From Protonemura montana (lineage: Eukaryota; Arthropoda; Insecta; Plecoptera; Nemouridae): a stretch of 64,000 bases of DNA. The translations under genes and the position numbers were made by a program. Within the stretch, counting starts at the first letter, position 1; every line of letters starts with the position of its first letter. Positions 31,901 to 47,200 of the stretch are shown here, piece by piece. The notes below the pieces were generated by a model that saw only the letters and a program-made list of their open reading frames with translations, was not told where the DNA came from and did no database searches. The stretch lies in the NCBI GenBank assembly GCA_947568835.1, contig OX387608.1, positions 17,394,535-17,458,534 of the forward strand, written 5' to 3'.

Positions 31901-34900
31901 GTTAATTATGAAAAATGATTTTTAAAAAAAAAAGATTGAAATTTTTTTTTATATAAAATTTGATATAAAAAAATAACTTAACGTTAGATAATAATGAAAA
32001 AATTACAGATTGTGCGGAACGTATTAACACAGAACGTATTAACGTTTGAAATAACCCACGTCTCGAGAATAGAAGAAAAAAATTAAAAAGTGAAAATATT
32101 TTGTACCCAGCCTAAAAGTGCTCAAACATTGAGGGGTTCGATTGCGATTGATAAGGGCACTAGCTGCAAGTGAACTGTACACGCTGATATCAAAAACGTT
32201 CAATTACTTTTAAAAACAAAAAAGTTATTAAATATTTTGTATTTTTTTTTCTTGCTAAAAATTAACATGGGGTCTTATGGGGTTACGAATATTTTCCCAT
32301 TTGCAAATAAAATTGTAAAATTCATAACATGAACAATTTTCAAAGGAAATAAATGAAATTTGCAAAGATCCTAGTTCGTACATAGAGGTAGTTGGAACAA
32401 AAGTTTTATCCGTAAATTATGAAAAATAAAACTTAATAAAAAAAGATTGAACTTTTTTTTTATATAAAATTTGATATAAAAAAATAACTTAACGTTAGAT
32501 AATGATGACAAAATTACAGATTGTGCGGAACGTATCAACACAGAACGTATTAAAGTTTGAAATAAACCACGTCTCGAAAATAGAAGAAAAAAATTAAAAA
32601 GTGAAAATATTTTGTACCCAGCCTAAAAGTGCTCAAACATTGAGGGGTTCGATTGCGATTGATAAGGGCACTAGCTGCAAGTGAACTGTACACGCTGATA
32701 TCAAAAACGTTCACTTACTCTTAAAAACAAAAAAGTTATTAAATATTTTGAATTTTTTTTTTTTTCCAAAAATTAACATGGCATCTTATGGGGCTACGAA
32801 TATTTGCGCATTTGCAAATAAAATTGTAAAATTCATAACATGAACAATTTTCAAAGGAAAAAAATGAAATTTGCAGGGATCCTAGTTCGTACATAGAGGT
32901 AGTTGGAACAAAAGTTTTATCCGTTAATTATGAATAATAATTGTTAAAAAAAAAAGATTGAAATTTTTTTTTATATAAAATTTGATATAAAAAAATAACT
33001 TAACGTTAGATAATAATGAAAAAATTACAGATTGTGCGGAACGTATCAACACAGAACGTATTAAAGTTTGAAATAACCCACTACTCGAGAATAGACGAAA
33101 AAAATTTAAAAGTGAAAAAATTTTGTACCTAGCCTAAAAGTGCTCAAACATTGAGAAGTTCGATTGCGATTGATAAGGGCACTAGCTGCAAGTAAACTGT
33201 ACACGCTGATATCAAAAACGTTCACTTACTCTTAAAAACAAAAAAGTTATTAAATATTTTGAATTTTTTTTTTTTTCCAAAAATTAACATGGCCTCTTAT
33301 GGGGCTACGAATATTTGCGCATTTGCAAATAAAATTGTAAAATTCATAACATGAACAATTTTCAAAGGAAATAAATGTAATTTGCAGGGATCCTAGTTCG
33401 TACATAGAGGTAGTTGGAACAAAAGTTTTATCCGTTAATTATGAGAAATGATTTAAAAAAAAAAAGATTTAAATTTTTTTTTATATAAAATTTGATATAA
33501 AAAAATAATTGAACGTTAGATAATGATAAAAAAATTACAGATTGTGCGGAACGTATCAACACAGAACTTATTAAAGTTTGAAATAACCCACGTCTCGAGA
33601 ATAGAAGAAAAAAATTAAAAAGTGAAAAAATTTTGTACCTAGCCTAAAAGTGCTCAAACATTGAGGGGTTCGATTGCAATTGATAAGGGCACTAGCTGCA
33701 AGTGAACTGTACACGCTGATATCAAAAACGTTCACTTACTTTTTAAAAACAAAAAAGTTATTAAATATTTTGTATTTTTTTTTCTTGCTAAAAATTCACA
33801 TGGGGTCTTATGGGATTACGAATATTTTCCCATTTGCAAATAACATTGTAAAATTCATAACATGAACAATTTTCAAAGGTGATAAATGAAATTTGCAGGG
33901 ATCCTAGTTCGTACATAGAGGTAGTTGGAACAAAAGTTTTATCCGTTAATTATGAAAAATGATTTTTAAAAAAAAAAGATTGAAATTTTTTTTTATATAA
34001 AATTTGATATAAAAAAATAACTTAACGTTAGATAATAATGAAAAAATTACAGATTGTGCGGAACGTATTAACACAGAACGTATTAACGTTTGAAATAACC
34101 CACGTCTCGAGAATAGAAGAAAAAAATTAAAAAGTGAAAATATTTTGTACCCAGCCTAAAAGTGCTCAAACATTGAGGGGTTCGATTGCGATTGATAAGG
34201 GCACTAGCTGCAAGTGAACTGTACACGCTGATATCAAAAACGTTCACTTACTCTTTAAAACAAAAAAGTTATTAAATATTTCGTATTTTTTTTTTTTCCA
34301 AAAATTAACATGGCCTCTTATGGGATTACGAATATTTGCTCATTTGCAAATAAAATTGTAAAATTCATAACATGAACAATTTTCAAAGGAAATTAATGAA
34401 ATTTGCAGGGATCCTAGTTCGTACATAGAGGTAGTTGGAACAAAAGTTTTATCCGTTAATTATGAATAATGATTGTTAAAAAAAAAAGATTGAAATTTTT
34501 TTTTATATAAAATTTGATATAAAAAAATAACTTAACGTTAGATAATAATGAAAAAATTACAGATTGTGCGGAACGTATCAACACAGAACGTTTTAAAGTT
34601 TGAAATAACCCACTACTCGAGAATAGACGAAAAAAATTTAAAAGTGAAAAAATTTTGTACCTAGCCTAAAAGTGCTCAAACATTGAGAAGTTCGATTGCG
34701 ATTGATAAGGGCACTAGCTGCAAGTAAACTGTACACGCTGATATCAAAAACGTTCACTTACTATTTTTAAAAACAAAAAAGTTATTAAATATTTTGAATT
34801 TTTTTTTTTTTCCAAAAATTAACATGGCCTCTTATGGGGCTACGAATATTTGCGCATTTGCAAATAAAATTGTAAAATTCATAACATGAACAATTTTCAA

Positions 34901-37900
34901 AGGAAATAAATGAAATTTGCAGGGATCCTAGTTCGTACATAGAGGTAGTTGGAACAAAAGTTTTATCCGTAAATTATGAAAAATAAAAGTTAATAAAAAA
35001 AGATTGAACTTTTTTTTTATATAAAATTTGATATAAAAAAATAACTTAACGTTAGATAATGATAAAAAAATTACAGATTGTGCGGAACGTATCAACACAG
35101 AACTTATTAAAGTTTGAAATAACCCACGTCTCGAGAATAGAAGAAAAAAATTAAAAAGTGAAAAAATTTTGTACCTAGCCTAAAAGTGCTCAAACATTGA
35201 GGGGTTCGATTGCAATTGATAAGGGCACTAGCTGCAAGTGAACTGTACACGCTGATATCAAAAACGTTCACTTACTTTTTAAAAACAAAAAAGTTATTAA
35301 ATATTTTGTATTTTTTTTTCTTGCTAAAAATTCACATGGGGTCTTATGGGGTTACGAATATTTTCCCATTTGCAAATAAAATTGTAAAATTCATAACATG
35401 AACAATTTTCAAAGGAAATAAATGAAATTTGCAAAGATCCTAGTTCGTACATAGAGGTAGTTGGAACAAAAGTTTTATCCGTAAATTATGAAAAATAAAA
35501 CTTAATAAAAAAAGATTGAACTTTTTTTTTATATAAAATTTGATATAAAAAAATAACTTAACGTTAGATAATAATGAAAAAATTACAGATTGTGCGGAAC
35601 GTATTAACACAGAACGTATTAACGTTTGAAATAACCCACGTCTCGAGAATAGAAGAAAAAAATTAAAAAGTGAAAATATTTTGTACCCAGCCTAAAAGTG
35701 CTCAAACATTGAGGGGTTCGATTGCGATTGATAAGGGCACTAGCTGCAAGTGAACTGTACACGCTGATATCAAAAACGTTCACTTACTCTTAAAAACAAA
35801 AAAGTTATTAAATATTTTGTATTTTTTTTTTTTTCCAAAAATTAACATGGCCTCTTATGGGGCTACGAATATTTGCCCATTTGCAAATAAAATTGTAAAA
35901 TTCATAACATGAACAATTTTCAAAGGAAATAAATGAAATTTGCAGGGATCCTAGTTCGTACATAGAGGTAGTTGGAACAAAAGTTTTATCCGTTAATTAT
36001 GAAAAATGATCGTTAAAAAAAAAAGATTGAAAATTTTTTTTATATAAAATTGATATAAAAAAATAACTTTACGTTAGATAATGATAAAAAAATTACAGAT
36101 TGTGCGGAACGTATCAACACAGAACGTATTAAAGTTTGAAATAACCCACGTCTCGAGAATAGAAGAAAAAAATTAAAAAGTGAAAAACTTTTGTACCTAG
36201 CCTAAAAGTGCTCAAACATTGCGGGGTTCGATTGCGATTGATAAGGGCACTAGCTGCAAGTGAACTGTACACGCTGATATCAAAAACGTTCACTTACTCT
36301 TTAAAACAAAAAAGTTATTAAATATTTCGTATTTTTTTTTTTTGCTAAAAATTAACATGGGGTCTTATGGGGTTACGAATATTTGCTCATTTGCAAATAA
36401 AATTGTAAAATTCATAACATGAACAATTTTCAAAGGAAATTAATGAAATTTGCAGGGATCCTAGTTCGTACATAGAGGTAGTTGGAACAAAAGTTTTATC
36501 CGTTAATTATGAATAATGATTGTTAAAAAAAAAAGATTGAAATTTTTTTTTATATAAAATTTGATATAAAAAAATAACTTAACGTTAGATAATAATGAAA
36601 AAATTACAGATTGTGCGGAACGTATCAACACAGAACGTTTTAAAGTTTGAAATAACCCACTACTCGAGAATAGACGAAAAAAATTTAAAAGTGAAAAAAT
36701 TTTGTACCTAGCCTAAAAGTGCTCAAACATTGAGAAGTTCGATTGCGATTGATAAGGGCACTAGCTGCAAGTAAACTGTACACGCTGATATCAAAAACGT
36801 TCACTTACTATTTTTAAAAACAAAAAAGTTATTAAATATTTTGAATTTTTTTTTTTTTCCAAAAATTAACATGGCCTCTTATGGGGCTACGAATATTTGC
36901 GCATTTGCAAATAAAATTGTAAAATTCATAACATGAACAATTTTCAAAGGAAATAAATGAAATTTGCAGGGATCCTAGTTCGTACATAGAGGTAGTTGGA
37001 ACAAAAGTTTTATCCGTTAATTATGAAAAATAAAAGTTAAAAAAAAAATATTGAAATTTTTTTTTATATAAAATTTGATATAAAAAAATAACTTAACGTT
37101 AGATAATGATGAAAAAATTACAGATTGTGCGGAACGTATCAACACAGAACGTTTCAAAGTTTGAAATAAACCACGTCTCGAAAATAGAAGAAAAAAATTA
37201 AAAAGTGAAAATATTTTGTACCCAGCCTAAAAGTGCTCAAACATTGAGGGGTTCGATTGCGATTGATAAGGGCACTAGCTGCAAGTGAACTGTACACGCT
37301 GATATCAAAAACGTTCACTTACTCTTAAAAACAAAAAAGTTATTAAATATTTTGAATTTTTTTTTTTTTCCAAAAATTAACATGGCCTCTTATGGGGCTA
37401 CGAATATTTGCGCATTTGCAAATAAAATTGTAAAATTCATAACATGAACAATTTTCAAAGGAAATAAATGAAATTTGCAGGGATCCTAGTTCGTACATAG
37501 AGGTAGTTGGAACAAAAGTTTTATCCGTAAATTATGAAAAATAAAAGTTAATAAAAAAAGATTGAACTTTTTTTTTATATAAAATTTGATATAAAAAAAT
37601 AACTTAACGTTAGATAATGATAAAAAAATTACAGATTGTGCGGAACGTATCAACACAGAACTTATTAAAGTTTGAAATAACCCACGTCTCGAGAATAGAA
37701 GAAAAAAATTAAAAAGTGAAAAAATTTTGTACCTAGCCTAAAAGTGCTCAAACATTGAGGGGTTCGATTGCAATTGATAAGGGCACTAGCTGCAAGTGAA
37801 CTGTACACGCTGATATCAAAAACGTTCACTTACTTTTTAAAAACAAAAAAGTTATTAAATATTTTGTATTTTTTTTTCTTGCTAAAAATTCACATGGGGT

Positions 37901-38243
37901 CTTATGGGGTTACGAATATTTTCCCATTTGCAAATAACATTGTAAAATTCATAACATGAACAATTTTCAAAGGAGATAAATGAAATTTGCAGGGATCCTA
38001 GTTCGTACATAGAGGTAGTTGGAACAAAAGTTTTATCCGTTAATTATGAAAAATGATTTTTAAAAAAAAAAGATTGAAATTTTTTTTTATATAAAATTTG
38101 ATATAAAAAAATAACTTAACGTTAGATAATAATGAAAAAATTACAGATTGTGCGGAACGTATTAACACAGAACGTATTAACGTTTGAAATAACCCACGTC
38201 TCGAGAATAGAAGAAAAAAATTAAAAAGTGAAAATATTTTGTA
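25970..38243. repeat. 12-monomer higher-order repeat (6137 bp), two copies
   Basis: Distinctive variants recur at 6137 bp: GTTCAATTAC at 26061 and 32198, ATTTGCAAAG at 26221 and 32358, the GATTGCAATTG type at 27534, 29069 and 31627 against 33671, 35207 and 37765, and AACGTTTTAAAG in corresponding monomers. Copy 1 is about 25970-32106 and copy 2 about 32107-38243. From about 38335 to 39900 the sequence follows part of the unit again, offset by 2558 bp (five monomers). Borders are approximate. Confidence 0.85.
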
Positions 38244-41200
38244 CCCAGCCTAAAAGTGCTCAAACATTGAGGGGTTCGATTGCGATTGATAAGGGCACTA
38301 GCTGCAAGTGAACTGTACACGCTGATATCAAAAACGTTCACTTACTCTTAAAAACAAAAAAGTTATTAAATATTTTGTATTTTTTTTTTTTCCAAAAATT
38401 AACATGGCCTCTTATGGGGCTACGAATATTTGCCCATTTGCAAATAAAATTGTAAAATTCATAACATGAACAATTTTCAAAGGAAATAAATGAAATTTGC
38501 AGGGATCCTAGTTCGTACATAGAGGTAGTTGGAACAAAAGTTTTATCCGTTAATTATGAAAAATGATCGTTAAAAAAAAAAGATTGAAATTTTTTTTTAT
38601 ATAAAATTGATATAAAAAAATAACTTTACGTTAGATAATGATAAAAAAATTACAGATTGTGCGGAACGTATCAACACAGAACGTATTAAAGTTTGAAATA
38701 ACCCACGTCTCGAGAATAGAAGAAAAAAATTAAAAAGTGAAAAACTTTTGTACCTAGCCTAAAAGTGCTCAAACATTGCGGGGTTCGATTGCGATTGATA
38801 AGGGCACTAGCTGCAAGTGAACTGTACACGCTGATATCAAAAACGTTCACTTACTCTTTAAAACAAAAAAGTTATTAAATATTTCGTATTTTTTTTTTTT
38901 TGCTAAAAATTAACATGGGGTCTTATGGGGTTACGAATATTTGCTCATTTGCAAATAAAATTGTAAAATTCATAACATGAACAATTTTCAAAGGAAATTA
39001 ATGAAATTTGCAGGGATCCTAGTTCGTACATAGAGGTAGTTGGAACAAAAGTTTTATCCGTTAATTATGAATAATGATTGTTAAAAAAAAAAGATTGAAA
39101 TTTTTTTTTATATAAAATTTGATATAAAAAAATAACTTAACGTTAGATAATAATGAAAAAATTACAGATTGTGCGGAACGTATCAACACAGAACGTTTTA
39201 AAGTTTGAAATAACCCACTACTCGAGAATAGACGAAAAAAATTTAAAAGTGAAAAAATTTTGTACCTAGCCTAAAAGTGCTCAAACATTGAGAAGTTCGA
39301 TTGCGATTGATAAGGGCACTAGCTGCAAGTAAACTGTACACGCTGATATCAAAAACGTTCACTTACTATTTTTAAAAACAAAAAAGTTATTAAATATTTT
39401 GATTTTTTTTTTTTTTCCAAAAATTAACATGGCCTCTTATGGGGCTACGAATATTTGCGCATTTGCAAATAAAATTGTAAAATTCATAACATGAACAATT
39501 TTCAAAGGAAATAAATGAAATTTGCAGGGATCCTAGTTCGTACATAGAGGTAGTTGGAACAAAAGTTTTATCCGTTAATTATGAAAAATAAAAGTTAAAA
39601 AAAAAAGATTGAAATTTTTTTTTATATAAAATTTGATATAAAAAAATAACTTAACGATAGATAATGATGAAAAAATTACAGATTGTGCGGAACGTATCAA
39701 CACAGAACGTTTTAAAGTTTGAAATAAACCACGTCTCGAAAATAGAAGAAAAAAATTAAAAAGTGAAAATATTTTGTACCCAGCCTAAAAGTGCTCAAAC
39801 ATTGAGGGGTTCGATTGCGATTGATAAGGGCACTAGCTGCAAGTGAACTGTACACGCTGATATCAAAAACGTTCACTTACTCTTAAAAACAAAAAAGTTA
39901 TTAAATATTTTGTATTTTTTTTTCTTGCTAAAAATTAACATGGGGTCTTATGGGGTTACGAATATTTTCCCATTTGCAAATAAAATTGTAAAATTCATAA
40001 CATGAACAATTTTCAAAGGAAATAAATGAAATTTGCAAAGATCCTAGTTCGTACATAGAGGTAGTTGGAACAAAAGTTTTATCCGTAAATTATGAAAAAT
40101 AAAAGTTAATAAAAAAAGATTGAAATTTTTTTTTATATAAAATTTGATATAAAAAAATAACTTAACGTTAGATAATGATGAAAAAATTACAGATTGTGCG
40201 CAACGTATCAACACAGAACGTATTAAAGTTTGAAATAACCCACGTCTCGAGAATAGAAGAAAAAAATTAAAAAGTGAAAATATTTTGTACCCAGCCTAAA
40301 AGTGCTCAAACATTGAGGGGTTCGATTGCGATTGATAAGGGCACTAGCTGCAAGTGAACTGTACACGCTGATATCAAAAACGTTCACTTACTTTAAAAAA
40401 CAAAAAAGTTATTAAATATTTTGTATTTTTTTTTTTTTTCCAAAAATTAACATGGCCTCTTATGGGGCTACGAATATTTGCCCATTTGCAAATAAAATTG
40501 TAAAATTCATAACATGAACAATTTTCAAAGGAAATAAATGAAATTTGCAGGGATCCTAGTTCGTACATAGAGGTAGTTGGAACAAAAGTTTTATCCGTTA
40601 ATTATGAAAAATGATCGTTAAAAAAAAAAGATTGAAAATTTTTTTTATATAAAATTGATATAAAAAAATAACTTTACGTTATATAATGATAACAAAATTA
40701 CAGATTGTGCGGAACGTATCAACACAGAACGTATTAAAGTTTGAAATAACCCACGTCTCGAGAATAGAAGAAAAAAATTAAAAAGTGAAAAAATTTTGTA
40801 CCTAGCCTAAAAGTGCTCAAACATTGAGGGGTTCGATTGCGATTGATAAGGGCACTAGCTGCAAGTGAACTGTACACGCTGATATCAAAAACGTTCACTT
40901 ACTTTTAAAAACAAAAAAGTTATTAAATATTTTGTATTTTTTTTTTTTTTCCAAAAATTAACATGGCCTCTTATGGGGCTACGAATATTTGCCCATTTGC
41001 AAATAAAATTGTAAAATTCATAACATGAACAATTTTCAAAGGAAATAAATGAAATTTGCAGGGATCCTAGTTCGTACATAGAGGTAGTTGGAACAAAAGT
41101 TTTATCCGTTAATTATGAAAAATGATTGTTAAAAAAAAAAGATAGAAACTTTTTTTTATATAAAATTGATATAAAAAAATAACTTTACGTTAGATAATGA

Positions 41201-44200
41201 TAAAAAAATTACAGATTGTGCGGAACGTATCAACACAGAACTTTTTAAGGTTTGAAATAACCCACGTCTCGAGAATAGAAGAAAAAAATTAAAAAGTGAA
41301 AAAATTTTGTACCTAGCCTAAAAGTGCTCAAACATTGAGGGGTTCGATTGCGATTGATAAGGGCACTAGCTGCAAGTAAACTGTACACGCTGATATCAAA
41401 AACGTTCACTTACTCTTAAAAACAAAAAAGTTATTAAATATTTTGTATTTTTTTTTCTTGCTAAAAATTAACATGGGGTCTTATGGGGTTACGAATATTT
41501 TCCCATTTGCAAATAAAATTGTAAAATTCATAACATGAACAATTTTCAAAGGAGATAAATGAAATTTGCAGGGATCCTAGTTCGTACATAGAGGTAGTTG
41601 GAACAAAAGTTTTATCCGTTAATTATGAAAAATGATTGTTAAAAAAAAAAGATTGAAATTTTTTTTTATATAAAATTTGATATAAAAAAATAACTTAACG
41701 TTAGATAATGATGAAAAAATTACAGATTGTGCGGAACGTATCAACACAGATCGTATTAAAGTTTGAAATAACTTTCTACTCGAGAATAGACGAAAAAAAT
41801 TTAAAAGTGAAATAATTTTGTACCTAGCCTAAAAGTGCTCAAACATTGAGGGGTTCGATTGCGATTGATAAGGGCACTAGCTGCAAGTAAACTGTACACG
41901 CTGATATCAAAAACGTTCACTTACTCGTAAAAACAAAAAAGTTATTAAATATTTTGTATTTTTTTTTCTTGCTAAAAATTAACATGGGGTCTTATGGGGT
42001 TACGAATATTTTCCCATTTGCAAATAAAATTGTAAAATTCATAACATGAACAATTTTCAAAGGAGATAAATGAAATTTGCAGGGATTCTAGTTCGTACAT
42101 AGAGGTAGTTGGAACAAAAGTTTTATCCGTTAATTATGAAAAATAAAAGTTAAAAAAAAAAGATTGAAATTTTTTTTTATATAAAATTTGATATAAAAAA
42201 ATAACTTAACGTTAGATAATGATGAAAAAATTACAGATTGTGCGGAACGTATCAACACAGAACGTATTAAAGTTTGAAATAAACCACGTCTCGAAAATAG
42301 AAGAAAAAAATTAAAAAGTGAAAATATTTTGTACCCAGCCTAAAAGTGCTCAAACATTGAGGGGTTCGATTGCGATTGATAAGGGCACTAGCTGCAAGTG
42401 AACTGTACACGCTGATATCAAAAACGTTCACTTACTCTTAAAAACAAAAAAGTTATTAAATATTTTGAATTTTTTTTTTTTCCAAAAATTAACATGGCCT
42501 CTTATGGGGCTACGAATATTTGCCCATTTGCAAATAAAATTGTAAAATTCATAACATGAACAATTTTCAAAGGAAATAAATGAAATTTGCAGGGATCCTA
42601 GTTCGTACATAGAGGTAGTTGAAACAAAAGTTTTATCCGTTAATTATGAAAAATGATTGTTAAAAAAAAAAATTGAAATTTTTTTTTATATAAAATTTGA
42701 TATAAAAAAATAACTTAACGTTAGATAATGATGAAAAAATTACAGATTGTGCGGAACGTATCAACACAGAACGTATTAAAGTTTGAAATAACCCACGTCT
42801 CGAGAATAGAAGAAAAAAATTAAAAAGTGAAAAAATTTTGTACCTTGCCTAAAAGTGCTCAAACATTGAGGGGTTCGATTGCGATTGATAAGGGCACTAG
42901 CTGCAAGTGAACTGTACACGCTGATATCAAAAACGTTCACTTACTCTTAAAAACAAAAAAGTTATTAAATATTTCGTATTTTTTTTTTTTTGCTAAAAAT
43001 TAACATGGGGTCTTATGGGGTTACGAATATTTGCTCATTTGCAAATAAAATTGTAAAATTCATAACATGAACAATTTTCAAAGGAAATAAATGAAATTTG
43101 CAGGGATCCTAGTTCGTACATAGAGGTAGTTGGAACAAAAGTTTTATCCGTTAATTATGAATAATGATTGTTAAAAAAAAAAGATTGAAATTTTTTTTTA
43201 TATAAAATTTGATATAAAAAAATAACTTAACGTTATATAATGATGAAAAAATTACAGATTGTGCGAAACGTATCAACACAGAACGTATTAAAGTTTGAAA
43301 TAACCCACGTCTCGAGAATAGAAGAAAAAAATTAAAAAGTGAAAATATTTTGTACCCAGCCTAAAAGTGCTCAAACATTGAGGGGTTCGATTGCGATTGA
43401 TAAGGGCACTAGCTGCAAGTGAACTGTACACGCTGATATCAAAAACGTTCACTTACTTTTAAAAACAAAAAAGTTATTAAATATTTTGTATTTTTTTTTC
43501 TTGCTAAAAATTAACATGGGGTCTTATGGGGTTACGAATATTTTCCCATTTGCAAATAAAATTGTAAAATTCATAACATGAACAATTTTCAAAGGAAATA
43601 AATGAAATTTGCAAAGATCCTTGTTCGTACATAGAGGTAGTTGGAACAAAAGTTTTATCCGTAAATTATGAAAAATAAAAGTTAATAAAAAAAGATTGAA
43701 ATTTTTTTTTATATAAAATTTGATATAAAAAAATAACTTTACGTTAGATAATGATAAAAAAATTACAGATTGTGCGAAACGTATCAACACAGAACGTATT
43801 AAAGTTTGAAATTAACCACGTCTCGAAAATAGAAGAAAAAAATTAAAAAGTGAAAATATTTTGTACCCAGCCTAAAAGTGCTCAAACATTGAGGGGTTCG
43901 ATTGCGATTGATAAGGGCACTAGCTGAAGTGAACTGTACACGCTGATATCAAAAACGTTCACTTACTCTTAAAAACAAAAAAGTTATTAAATATTTTGAA
44001 TTTTTTTTTTTTTCCAAAAATTAACATGGCCTCTTATGGGGCTACGAATATTTGCGCATTTGCAAATAAAATTGTAAAATTCATAACATGAACAACTTTC
44101 AAAGGAAATAAATGAAATTTGCAGGGATCCTAGTTCGTACATAGAGGTAGTTGGAACAAAAGTTTTATCCGTTAATTATGAAAAATGATTGTTAAAAAAA

Positions 44201-47200
44201 AAAGATTGAAAATTTTTTTTATATAAAATTGATATAAAAAAATAACTTAACGTTATATAATGATGAAAAAATTACAGATTGTGCAAAACGTATCAACACA
44301 GAACGTATTAAAGTTTGAAATAACCCACGTCTCGAGAATAGAAGAAAAAAATTAAAAAGTGAAAAAATTTTGTACCTAGCCTAAAAGTGCTCAAACATTG
44401 AGGGGTTCGATTGCGATTGATAAGGGCACTAGCTGCAAGTAAACTGTACACGCTGATATCAAAAACGTTCACTTACTCTTAAAAACAAAAAAGTTATTAA
44501 ATATTTTGTATTTTTTTTTCTTGCTAAAAATTAACATGGGGTCTTATGGGGTTACGAATATTTTCCCATTTGCAAATAAAATTGTAAAATTCATAACATG
44601 AACAATTTTCAAAGAAAATAAATGAAATTTGCAAAGATCCTAGTTCGTACATAGAGGTAGTTGGAACAAAAGTTTTTTCCGTAAATATAGAAAAATAAAA
44701 GTTAATAAAAAAAGATTGAAATTTTTTTTTATATAAAATTTGATATAAAAAAATAACTTAACGTTAGATAATGATGAAAAAATTACAGATTGTGCGCAAC
44801 GTATTAACACAGAACGTATTAAAGTTTGAAATAACCCACGTCTCGAGAATAGAAGAAAAAAATTAAAAATTGAAAATATTTTGTACCCAGCCTAAAAGTG
44901 CTCAAACATTGAGGGGTTCGATTGCGATTGATAAGGGCACTAGCTGCAAGTGAACTGTACACGCTGATATCAAAAACGTTCACTTACTCTTAAAAACAAA
45001 AAAGTTATTAAATATTTTGTATTTTTTTTTTTTTCCAAAAATTAACATGGCCTCTTATGGGGCTACGAATATTTGCCCATTTGCAAATAAAATTGTAAAA
45101 TTCATAACATGAACAATTTTCAAAGGAAATAAATGAAATTTGCAGGGATCCTAGTTCGTACATAGAGGTAGTTGGAACAAAAGTTTTATCCGTTAATTAT
45201 GAAAAATGATTGTTAAAAAAAAAAGATTGAAAATTTTTTTTATATAAAATTGATATAAAAAAATAACTTTACGTTAGATAATGATAAAAAAATTACAGAT
45301 TGTGCGGAACGTATCAACACAGAACGTATTAAAGTTTGAAATAACCCACGTCTCGAGAATAGAAGAAAAAAATTAAAAAGTGAAAATATTTTGTACCTTG
45401 CCTAAAAGTGCTCAAACATTGAGGGGTTCGATTGCGATTGATAAGGGCACTAGCTGCAAGTGAACTGTACACGCTGATATCAAAAACGTTCACTTACTCT
45501 TAAAAACAAAAAAGTTATTAAATATTTCGTATTTTTTTTTTTTTGCTAAAAATTAACATGGGGTCTTATGGGGTTACGAATATTTGCTCATTTGCAAATA
45601 AAATTGTAAAATTCATAACATGAACAATTTTCAAAGGAAATAAATGAAATTTGCAGGGATCCTAGTTCGTACATAGAGGTAGTTGGAACAAAAGTTTTAT
45701 CCGTTAATTATGAATAATGATTGTTAAAAAAAAAAGATTGAAATTTTTTTTTATATAAAATTTGATATAAAAAAATAATTTAACGTTAGATAATGATGAA
45801 AAAATTACAGATTGTGCGGAACGTATCAACACAGAACGTATTAAAGTTTGAAATTAACCACGTCTCGAAAATAGAAGAAAAAAATTAAAAAGTGAAAATA
45901 TTTTGTACCCAGCCTAAAAGTGCTCAAACATTGAGGGGTTCGATTGCGATTGATAAGGGCACTAGCTGCAAGTGAACTGTACACGCTGATATCAAAAACG
46001 TTCACTTACTCTTAAAAACAAAAAAGTTATTAAATATTTTGAATTTTTTTTTTTTCCAAAAATTAACATGGCCTCTTATGGGGCTACGAATATTTGCGCA
46101 TTTGCAAATAAAATTGTAAAATTCATAACATGAACAATTTTCAAAGGAAATAAATGAAATTCGCAGGGATCCTAGTTCGTACATAGAGGTAGTTGGAACA
46201 AAAGTTTTATCCGTTAATTATGAAAAATGATTGTTAAAAAAAAAAGATTGAAAATTTTTTTTATATAAAATTGATATAAAAAAATAACTTAACGTTATAT
46301 AATGATGAAAAAATTACAGATTGTGCGAAACGTATCAACACAGAACGTATTAAAGTTTGAAATAACCCACGTCTCGAGAATAGAAGAAACAAATTAAAAA
46401 GTGAAAAAATTTTGTACCCAGCCTAAAAGTGCTCAAACATTGAGGGGTTCGATTGCGATTGATAAGGGCACTAGCTGCAAGTGAACTGTACACGCTGATA
46501 TCAAAAACGTTCACTTACTTTTAAAAACAAAAAAGTTATTAAATATTTTGTATTTTTTTTTCTTGCTAAAAATTAACATGGGGTCTTATGGGGTTACGAA
46601 TATTTTCCCATTTGCAAATAAAATTGTAAAATTCATAACATGAACAATTTTCAAAGGAAATAAATGAAATTTGCAAAGATCCTACTTCGTACATAGAGGT
46701 AGTTGGAACAAAAGTTTTATCCGTAAATTATGAAAAATAAAAGTTAATAAAAAAAGATTGAAAATTTTTTTTATATAAAATTTGATATAAAAAAATAACT
46801 TAACGTTAGATAATGATGAAAAAATTACAGATTGTGCGCAACGTATCAACACAGAACGTATTAAAGTTTGAAATAACCCACAACTCAAGAATAGAAGAAA
46901 AAAATTAAAAAGTGAAAAAATTTTGTACCTAGCCTAAAAGTGCTCAAACATTGAGGGGTTCGATTGCGATTGATAAGGGCACTAGCTGCAAGTGAACTGT
47001 ACACGCTGATATCAAAAACGTTCACTTACTCTTAAAAACAAAAAAGTTATTAAATATTTTGTATTTTTTTTTTTTTCCCAAAAATTAACATGGCCTCTTA
47101 TGGGGCTACGAATATTTGCCCATTTGCAAATAAAATTGTAAAATTCATAACATGAACAATTTTCAAAGGAAATAAATGAAATTTGCAGGGATCCTAGTTC

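Noticed and set aside
27537-37959. Six near-identical plus-strand 63-codon frames starting MQLIRALAASELY
   Set aside because: They depend on a GATTGCAATTG variant in some satellite monomers. Most monomers lack the start, so there is no sign of selection for a peptide.
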